Shown piece by piece: positions 32,805-38,805 of a stretch of 38,805 nt of DNA; within the stretch, counting starts at the first letter, position 1; the number at the start of each line of letters is the position of its first letter. Source of the stretch: Tangfeifania diversioriginum (lineage in GTDB: Bacteria; Bacteroidota; Bacteroidia; Bacteroidales; Prolixibacteraceae); assembly GCA_945873105.1 (NCBI GenBank), contig CAMCBW010000049.1, positions 1-38,805 of the forward strand. The letters are read 5' to 3'. The position numbers and the translations under genes are program-made. The notes beneath the pieces were generated by a model. The model worked only from the letters and a program-made list of their open reading frames with translations. It ran no database searches and had not been told where the DNA came from.

Positions 32805-33899
32805 ATGGATAGTTCAGATCTTGTTAGAATATTGGTGATTAACCCGGGTTCAACCACCACCAAAATCGCTATTTACGAAAATTCCATCTGTATATACCTC
32901 AAAACCCTTCATCATTCCATTGAAGACCTTTCTGCCTATCCTACCATTTCCGATCAGTACAACTTTCGGAGGAGCAGTATACTTCAGCAACTGGAAAAGG
33001 AGGGCTTACTGCTGGAGGAGGTTCATGTAGTGATTGGGAGGGGTGGTTTAACCTACCCCCTTGAGTCTGGCGTCTACCTGGTGAATGAACTGATGGTTCA
33101 GCACTGCAGGGAGGGGGTCATGGGCATGCACGCCTCCAACCTGGGTTCGATGATTGCTTTTGACATTGCCCGTGAGCATCCGGGGATGCTGGCACTGATT
33201 GCAGATCCGGTGGTTACGGATGAGATGGACGGAATTGCCCGGGTATCCGGTCATCCGCTGTTTACCAGGCGATCCATCTTTCATGCGCTGAACCAGAAGG
33301 CGGTTGCACGGCAGCATGCCATGAAGGTCGGACAACCCTATGAAGAGCTTGATTTGATTGTGGTTCACCTCGGCGGGGGAATTTCAGTTGGGGTGCACCA
33401 GCATGGCCGCGTCATTGATGTTAACAACGCACTCGACGGAGAGGGCCCATTTTCGCCGGAGAGAAGCGGTTCACTGCCGGTAGGGGATCTTGTCAAACTA
33501 TGTTACAGTGGCCAATATACTTACCAGGAAATTATGGCCATGATTTCGGGCAACGGTGGATTTGTCGCTTATCTCGGAACCAATGATGCCCGCGAAGTAG
33601 AGCTGGCAGTCAGGAAGGGAGATGAGAAGGCCACCTTTTACCACGAGGCGATGGCTTATCAGATATCGAAATACATCGGTGAGATGGCTACCGTCCTGAA
33701 AGGCCGTATAGACGGCATTCTGCTGACCGGGGGAATTGCCTTCGACAGAAGAATGATGTCGCTGATTCGCGAAAGGGTCGAATTCATTGCTCCGGTTTCT
33801 GTGTATGCCGGGCAGGATGAGTTAAAGGCATTGGCAATGAATGCCTTGATGGTGGCCCGGGGGGAAGTGGAACCACGTGTGTATGACATAACAGAATAA
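32805..33899 (+). CDS. buk: Butyrate kinase
   Basis: This 364-aa enzyme of the acetate/butyrate kinase (ASKHA) family converts butyryl phosphate plus ADP to butyrate plus ATP. Landmarks are LVINPGSTTTKIAIYEN (10-26), GRGGLTYPLESGVY, MGMHASNLGS, DPVVTDEM, HLGGGISVGVH (about 188-198), NNALDGEGPFSPERSG and the C-terminal LLTGGIAFD. It differs from the acetate kinase encoded upstream by the butyrate-kinase signatures RGGLTYPL and FSPERSG. The preferred acid could also be isobutyrate or a related branched acid. It is the last gene of the fermentation cluster; repeats starting directly after the stop may end the transcript. Confidence 0.95.
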   Translation: MDSSDLVRILVINPGSTTTKIAIYENSICIYLKTLHHSIEDLSAYPTISDQYNFRRSSILQQLEKEGLLLEEVHVVIGRGGLTYPLESGVYLVNELMVQHCREGVMGMHASNLGSMIAFDIAREHPGMLALIADPVVTDEMDGIARVSGHPLFTRRSIFHALNQKAVARQHAMKVGQPYEELDLIVVHLGGGISVGVHQHGRVIDVNNALDGEGPFSPERSGSLPVGDLVKLCYSGQYTYQEIMAMISGNGGFVAYLGTNDAREVELAVRKGDEKATFYHEAMAYQISKYIGEMATVLKGRIDGILLTGGIAFDRRMMSLIRERVEFIAPVSVYAGQDELKALAMNALMVARGEVEPRVYDITE

Positions 33900-34070
33900 G
33901 TGCCTAAAGTGCCTAGAGTGCCTAAAGTGCCAAAGGTGGGACTCCAGGATTAAGTTATTTGTGGGATAGTTTTAGGTAAGTTAGATTTTTTTAGTAAGTA
34001 CTTTAGGCACTCTAGGCACTTTAGTTCACTTTAGGCACTCTAGGCACTTTAGTTCACTTTAGGCACTCTA
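33900..34070. repeat. GTGCCTAAA nonamer arrays in inverted orientation
   Basis: Four GTGCCTAAA/GTGCCTAGA-type units (33900-33935) directly follow the buk stop. Their reverse complements (TTTAGGCAC, TCTAGGCAC, with TTTAGTTCAC variants) fill 34002-34070. The two arms can form a long imperfect hairpin between buk and the esterase gene. Confidence 0.85.
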
Positions 34071-34083
34071 AGTATATTCAATC

Positions 34084-35346
34084 ATGAAAACTGCTTTACT
34101 CTCTGCATTCTTGCTAATTTTTTCTGGGGCGCTCTTTGGTCAGGCCTTTGTGGCCAATTACGATGAAGCCAAAATGCCAGCTTATACTTTGCCCGATCCG
34201 CTGCTGTTCAACAATGAACAACCGGTAAAAGATGCGGTTGGTTGGACGAAAAGGCGCGCGGAGATTTTAGAGCTATTTGAGAATGAAGTATATGGTAAAA
34301 CCCCTACCGGGAAGGTACACCTTGCCTTCAGGGTTATCTCCGAAAACAGGGAAGCATTGGAAGGGATGGCTATCCAGCGGGAGGTACAACTAACCCTTGA
34401 AAAAGATGGAAATACGCTGTTAATCAATGTTCTGCTATACCTGCCGAAGGCTGGTAAGAAGCATCCGCTCTTTTTGGGTCTTAATTTCAGTGGCAATCAC
34501 ACCATTTCAGATGATCCGGGCATTGCCATTACCAATTCATGGGTAAGGAACAATGCAGCAAAGGGTATTACAGCGAACAAATCGGTAGAATCAACAAGGG
34601 GAAGCGACAGTGCCTCCTGGCCTGTCCGGGCACTCATTGAACGGGGATACGGGTTGGCTACCATCTATTGTGGGGATCTGGATCCTGATTTTGACGATGG
34701 TTTTAAGAATGGCGTGCACAGCCTGTTCCCTGGGCCACGCAGCAGCAATTCCTGGGGAACGGTAGCAGGATGGGCCTGGGGACTCTCCCGGGTCCTGGAT
34801 TACCTGGAAAAGGTAAAGGAAGTGGATGCAAAAAGGGTGGTCGTGCTGGGACATTCCAGGCTGGGAAAAGCTGCCTTATGGGCAGGAGCCAATGATCCTC
34901 GTTTTGCCATCGTGGTATCCAACGAATCGGGTTGCGGTGGGGCCGCCTTGTCCAAGCGGATCTTTGGGGAGACGGTGGAAAGGATCAATACCTCGTTCCC
35001 CCACTGGTTCTGTGAAAACTTCAGGAAATACAACCGTAAAGAGGAAGATTTGCCCGTTGATCAGCATGAATTGCTTGCCTTGATCGCGCCGAGGCCCCTC
35101 TACGTATGCAGTGCGGAGGAGGACCAATGGTCTGATCCAAAGGGGGAATTTCTGGCCTGCGCAGCAGCTTCCCCTGTCTACAAACTTCTCGGAAAAGAGG
35201 GCCTTCCTGGTAAGGAATTTCCTGATTTACAGCAGCCGTTGACTGGAACCATCGGATACCACATTCGGTCAGGCAAACATGCTATCAACCTCTATGACTG
35301 GACCTCCTTTCTGAATTTCTCAGATATTTATTTCGCAAAAAGATAA
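34084..35346 (+). CDS. Glucuronoyl esterase-like hydrolase (CE15 type)
   Basis: This 420-aa alpha/beta hydrolase has a signal peptide (MKTALLSAFLLIFSGALFG, cleavage near Gln20), so it is exported. The nucleophile motif GHSRLGKAALWAGA (Ser about 258) and the following SNESGCGGAAL match bacterial CE15 glucuronoyl esterases. The catalytic His is probably in SGKHAINLYDW near 410. The family cleaves ester bonds between glucuronic acid of xylan and lignin alcohols; the natural substrate here is not provable. The conserved ELLALIAPRPLYV segment is present. Its stop codon overlaps the next ORF by one base (TAATG). An alternative would be a related acetyl-xylan esterase, but the GHSRLGK and GCGGAAL motifs favour CE15. 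Confidence 0.85.
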   Translation: MKTALLSAFLLIFSGALFGQAFVANYDEAKMPAYTLPDPLLFNNEQPVKDAVGWTKRRAEILELFENEVYGKTPTGKVHLAFRVISENREALEGMAIQREVQLTLEKDGNTLLINVLLYLPKAGKKHPLFLGLNFSGNHTISDDPGIAITNSWVRNNAAKGITANKSVESTRGSDSASWPVRALIERGYGLATIYCGDLDPDFDDGFKNGVHSLFPGPRSSNSWGTVAGWAWGLSRVLDYLEKVKEVDAKRVVVLGHSRLGKAALWAGANDPRFAIVVSNESGCGGAALSKRIFGETVERINTSFPHWFCENFRKYNRKEEDLPVDQHELLALIAPRPLYVCSAEEDQWSDPKGEFLACAAASPVYKLLGKEGLPGKEFPDLQQPLTGTIGYHIRSGKHAINLYDWTSFLNFSDIYFAKR

Positions 35347-37592
35347 TGGCTGTTACATTTGGTGATAAATCCTATATTTGGGGAAACCAATTCAGGCCGG
35401 TGAAACGTATCCTATTCCTAATCTATATTGCGGCTTCCATGGTATCTTTTTCCAGTTATGGTCAGGTATCCTATGGAGGAATTCCAGCTTCTTTCAATCG
35501 GTTAAAAAGTGCACAGCTACCCTTGTCGGTGGTGGAGCTTGCGGCGGTCAGCAACCTTGATCTGCAGCTGCTGGAAAATCAATCAAGTAGTATTTACAAG
35601 AAACAGAAGTTTGCCAGGAGTTTCGATGTAGATATCAGTCCGGATAATTCCGGCACATGGGAGATGGTGGATGGGATGAAAGTATGGCGTGTGGCCATCC
35701 GGTCAAGAGGCGCCTATTCGCTGAGCATACTCTTTGATCGCGCCATCCTGCCTACAGGAGCTTCGATATTCATCTACTCTGCCGATCACCAGATTCTCCG
35801 GGGAGCCTTCAATGCAAACAATGAGCAGAGCTCGGGAATGCTGCCCATTTTCCCGTTGCCAGTGGATGAAATCATTGTTGAATACAATGAACCTGAATCT
35901 GTTACTTTCAAAGGGGAACTGCATATTTCGCAGGTCAATCATGGGTACAAGAATGTTATAGGAACCAGACCACTTGGGGCAGCAGGCAGTTGCAACATGG
36001 ATGTATACTGCAAGGATGCTGTCATCCTTAACAAAGAGAAGCAGTCTGTTGTACAGCTTGTTGTGGATGGAACTGATCTTTGCACTGGAACGCTTGTCAA
36101 CAATACCAGAAGAGACAAAACTCCCTATCTGATAACAGCAGGACATTGCATCCAGAGCGCCTCCGATGCGCAAAGGACTGTTTACTCCTTCAATTATGAA
36201 AGTCCCTTTTGCGGGAAAGGTGAGAGCGTAAATGGCTATGGAGAACAATCGATGACGGGTTCCATCCTGCGCGCTCGTTCTGATTCCCTCGACTTTGCGT
36301 TGGTAGAGCTGGAAATGTTACCTCCTCCGGAATACCGTCCATACTATGCAGGATGGGACCATGGTAAAACAACACCGCTCTCCACGAGGTCAGTTCATCA
36401 CCCCAAGGGGGATGTGAAGAAGGTTTCAATTGACAATGATGCGCCAGGTATTGGAACCTACAACCAGTATGGAAGTGTACCCAATAGCTATTGGTGGGTG
36501 AAGAGATGGGACATCGGCACAACAGAGCCCGGTTCCTCCGGCGGACCATTGTTCAGCGATGCAAATCTGTTTATCGGTACACTGCAGGGAGGGCTGGCCA
36601 CCTGTGAGAACTCCGTCAATGATTATTATGTGATGATGGCTTACCAGTGGAACCATTCCTCCTTAACAACAAAACAATTAAAAAAATGGCTGGATCCGCT
36701 TAATACCGGAGAGCTCAAAATTGAAGCCATGAATCCCTATAGCCTGGGTTCGACCTGCGACCATTTTTCGGACGTTGGTGCAGCTGAAACCTATGAACTT
36801 ACCAAAATTGTCAATGGCAGGGGTTATGTGTCAGGGCATAATTCTTTAAAGATCACCAGTTATGCACAGGAATTTGACCAGACAGCGTTGACCACCATCT
36901 CCGCTTTTTCGGTAGGACTGGCCAAGGCGGTTTCCAGTGTCAACAACAGTAACAGCAACATCCTGTTTCAGTTGTATGCGGTCAACGAAGCGACAGGACT
37001 TCCAGGGGAACTCCTGAAAACTATCAAAATGCCCATCCGGTCGTTAAAGGCTGAAACCATGAATTTTATTGCACTTGACCAGCCCATCCAGGTAAAGGGC
37101 AAATATTTTATAGGATACGACATCAACTACAGCAATTCAGGTGATACCATTGCGGTTTACAATGCCGCTCCAAGGAAAAGCAGTGACCTGAACAATGCCT
37201 ATTGTTTGAAGGGAGGCACCTGGGAGCCTTTTTACTGGATTCCTGAGATCAACCTTAAAACATCACTTTTGATCAATTCCTATGGATGTGGCTCAACATT
37301 TACCCCGGTAGATCCGGATCCAACTCCCGTGGGGGATACCCAATTCAAAATTTATTATCCCAACGATCCCGGACTTAACATGCTCTATTTGGTCAATACC
37401 GGAAAAGAGGAGTATGGCAGGGTTATTTTTTACGATCTTTCCGGTCGTAAATTGTCGGAAGAGCAGCGCATGTTAACGACGACGCCCATGGAGCTCAATT
37501 GCTCACAGCTCAGGTCATCGGTCTACTTTGTGGCTGTGGAGACGATTTCTAAAAAAGAGGTGCTGAAGGCAAGGGTAATCAGAAGCAGGTAG
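35346..37592 (+). CDS. Secreted trypsin-like protease with T9SS-type tail
   Basis: The ORF from ATG 35346 gives 748 aa, but a GTG at 35400 gives MKRILFLIYIAASMVSFSSYG, a standard signal peptide, and is the more likely start. A pro-region (about 40-215) precedes an S1-type serine protease domain with His in LITAGHC (about 266), Asp in DSLDFALVEL (about 316) and Ser in PGSSGGPLF (about 397). Paired Cys residues surround it, as in lysyl endopeptidases of the Achromobacter protease I type. A beta domain of unknown role follows (about 470-650). The last 75 residues (VIFYDLSGRKLSEEQ ... SSVYFVAVETI) look like a T9SS type A sorting domain. Cleavage after Lys is likely but not proven. Confidence 0.88.
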   Translation: MAVTFGDKSYIWGNQFRPVKRILFLIYIAASMVSFSSYGQVSYGGIPASFNRLKSAQLPLSVVELAAVSNLDLQLLENQSSSIYKKQKFARSFDVDISPDNSGTWEMVDGMKVWRVAIRSRGAYSLSILFDRAILPTGASIFIYSADHQILRGAFNANNEQSSGMLPIFPLPVDEIIVEYNEPESVTFKGELHISQVNHGYKNVIGTRPLGAAGSCNMDVYCKDAVILNKEKQSVVQLVVDGTDLCTGTLVNNTRRDKTPYLITAGHCIQSASDAQRTVYSFNYESPFCGKGESVNGYGEQSMTGSILRARSDSLDFALVELEMLPPPEYRPYYAGWDHGKTTPLSTRSVHHPKGDVKKVSIDNDAPGIGTYNQYGSVPNSYWWVKRWDIGTTEPGSSGGPLFSDANLFIGTLQGGLATCENSVNDYYVMMAYQWNHSSLTTKQLKKWLDPLNTGELKIEAMNPYSLGSTCDHFSDVGAAETYELTKIVNGRGYVSGHNSLKITSYAQEFDQTALTTISAFSVGLAKAVSSVNNSNSNILFQLYAVNEATGLPGELLKTIKMPIRSLKAETMNFIALDQPIQVKGKYFIGYDINYSNSGDTIAVYNAAPRKSSDLNNAYCLKGGTWEPFYWIPEINLKTSLLINSYGCGSTFTPVDPDPTPVGDTQFKIYYPNDPGLNMLYLVNTGKEEYGRVIFYDLSGRKLSEEQRMLTTTPMELNCSQLRSSVYFVAVETISKKEVLKARVIRSR
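35373..35380 (+). promoter_or_regulatory. Perfect -7 element TATATTTG just before the GTG start
   Basis: TATATTTG matches TAnnTTTG and ends 19 bases before the GTG at 35400. If used, transcription begins inside the nominal N-terminus and only the GTG start is possible. A TTTG lies only 11 bases upstream, so the -33 half is not well placed. Confidence 0.4.
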
Positions 37593-37601
37593 CCCAAAAT
37601 A

Positions 37602-37680
37602 GGAATTACGAATTCGGAATTAGGAAGCGAAGTTCAGCAAAGCTAATTACGAAGCGATGTTATGCAAAGCTAATTGCACG
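37602..37680. repeat. Degenerate GAATTAC/GCAAAGCTAATT repeats
   Basis: AGGAATTACGAATT, GGAATTAGGAAGCGAAG and two GCAAAGCTAATT words recur between the protease stop and the lipoprotein gene. The GAATTAC words match the array at 30394-30427. Confidence 0.6.
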
Positions 37681-37779
37681 ACAGAGTCCCGCGAAATAGT
37701 TGAGAGGAAGGTGGTACTTTTGGATCGTCAGAAATCTCAACCAGTTGGATGTACCAATTAAAGAGCACAATTGTATTTT

Positions 37780-38805
37780 ATGATGAAATTTTTGCAAGGT
37801 AGAATTGTCCTCAGCCTCCTTTTCATTGGTCTGCTATACAGTTGCGAAACTGTCACAAGAAAGACAAATCCTGCCATCAGTGCGGCAGGATTGGTGAAAA
37901 ATACCGAAGCCACGGGTTTTACCATCCAGGATTTAGAGGATTACAAGAAGTTGACCGTGAGCGATCCATGGCAAAAATCAACGGACAATCATTTTGAATA
38001 CTATCTTTTGAAGCGAGGTGAAAAGGCTCCTGATGCACTAAATGGAAAACAGGTATTCTTAACACCGGTGCGAAAGGTTGTTTGTCTCTCGACTACCCAC
38101 ATCGGGTTTCTGGATGCTTTGGGTAAAGTAGATGCAATAGCTGGATTGTCGGGTTGCAATTACGTGACCCATCCCGGGGTTAAAAAAGGAGTCGCAGCAG
38201 GCCAAATCCATGAAGTAGGCTATGAGCAGGGACTAAATTATGAATTGATCCTTCAACTTAAACCGGATGTTGTATTTGCCTATGGGGTTGGATCAGAGAT
38301 CAATGCGCAGCTTAACAAGTTGAAGGACCTGGGAATTCCTGTGGTTTTGGTTGGCGAGTACCTGGAGAAAAGCCCGGTAGCGAAGGCAGAATGGATCAAT
38401 TTCTTTGGTTCCTTTTTTAACGAAGCGAATAAATCATCGGATATCTTCAAGGGAATTAGCGACAATTACTATAAAATAAAGGGGGAGGCGGCAAAGATTC
38501 AGGATCAACCAACCGTACTTACCGGATTACCCTTCAAGGATACCTGGTGGATGGCAGGCGGACAATCCAACCTGGCTGTATTGATAGCCGATGCCGGGGG
38601 TAAATTTTTGTGGAGTGACAATGCATCGGAAGAGGCTTTTCCGGTATCTTTGGAAGAAGTTTTCATGCGGGCTGCGAAAGCGGATTTTTGGATCAATTGC
38701 GGAAGCGTCGGGAGCATTGCCGAATTGATGGCTTACGATCAGCGGTTTGCTACCTTGCCTGCGGTCAGGAATCTTAAGGTATTCAACAACAACCTTCGAT
38801 CGGTC
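37780..38805 (+). CDS. ABC-transporter substrate-binding lipoprotein, BtuF/FecB type (C-terminus beyond window)
   Basis: The frame from ATG 37780 is open for 342 codons to the right edge. The N-terminus (MMKFLQGRIVLSLLFIGLLYSC) ends in a lipobox LYSC, so the protein is probably anchored in a membrane as a lipoprotein. The sequence then has the pattern of helical-backbone binding proteins for cobalamin, heme or iron-siderophores: RKVVCLSTTHIGFLDALG, AIAGLSG, LNYELILQLKPDVVFAYG and LKDLGIPVVLVGEYLE. The ligand cannot be told from what is visible. The permease and ATPase genes would be expected further right. Met at 37783 is an alternative start. Confidence 0.87.
   Translation, partial: MMKFLQGRIVLSLLFIGLLYSCETVTRKTNPAISAAGLVKNTEATGFTIQDLEDYKKLTVSDPWQKSTDNHFEYYLLKRGEKAPDALNGKQVFLTPVRKVVCLSTTHIGFLDALGKVDAIAGLSGCNYVTHPGVKKGVAAGQIHEVGYEQGLNYELILQLKPDVVFAYGVGSEINAQLNKLKDLGIPVVLVGEYLEKSPVAKAEWINFFGSFFNEANKSSDIFKGISDNYYKIKGEAAKIQDQPTVLTGLPFKDTWWMAGGQSNLAVLIADAGGKFLWSDNASEEAFPVSLEEVFMRAAKADFWINCGSVGSIAELMAYDQRFATLPAVRNLKVFNNNLRSV

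Overview
The window looks like a chromosomal segment of a Bacteroidota bacterium. Four things point there: type IX secretion (T9SS)-like C-terminal sorting domains on two proteins, several TAnnTTTG-type -7 promoter elements, DUF4402 surface proteins with a PapD-like chaperone, and hybrid or 7TM-type sensor kinases typical of that phylum. A genus cannot be named from the sequence. The fermentation genes suggest an anaerobic or facultative member that makes acetate and butyrate or branched acids (inference). All real genes from 1 to 27800 lie on the minus strand except one small insertion-like gene (15841-16203). All genes from 28237 to the end lie on the plus strand, so 27801-28236 is a divergent promoter region.

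Region 1 (1-13499, minus): two paralogous giant exported proteins. The first (start 6363) runs off the left edge and carries Ig-like modules and a carbohydrate-binding-like module. The second (6786-13499, 2237 aa) carries eight autotransporter-associated beta-strand repeats and a T9SS-type tail. Their mature N-termini are related and both have long extensions before the signal-peptide core.

Region 2 (13836-19683, minus): a PapD-like chaperone, three DUF4402 proteins with pilin-like C-termini, a NarL-type response regulator with a receiver-first kinase, and a small winged-helix protein. No usher is visible. A four-helix-bundle (23S IVS-type) gene bracketed by inverted heptamer repeats interrupts this block.

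Region 3 (19980-27800, minus): a signalling cluster with an NtrC-family sigma-54 activator, an NtrB-like kinase with an N-terminal receiver, a soluble PAS kinase, and a 7TM-PAS-GAF kinase. Two sigma-54-like promoter candidates lie upstream of the first giant gene and of the winged-helix/DUF4402 pair, so this cluster could control the surface genes (inference).

Region 4 (28237-33899, plus): a fermentation cluster in the order phosphate acetyltransferase, 3-hydroxyacyl-CoA dehydrogenase, acetate kinase, phosphate butyryltransferase, butyrate kinase. It converts acyl-CoA into free acid plus ATP. Three of its four internal gaps contain 7-9 bp tandem repeats.

Region 5 (34084-38805, plus): a CE15-type glucuronoyl esterase, a trypsin-like T9SS protease, and the start of a lipoprotein ABC-transporter substrate-binding protein cut by the right edge.

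The most unusual features are: the chaperone/DUF4402 set without an usher; the repeat-bracketed four-helix gene; short tandem repeats at many gene boundaries, with the same 9-mer in six copies at two distant loci; a shared leader motif TTGTAGGTGAAA; and a DUF4402 gene whose natural start appears to be ATT.
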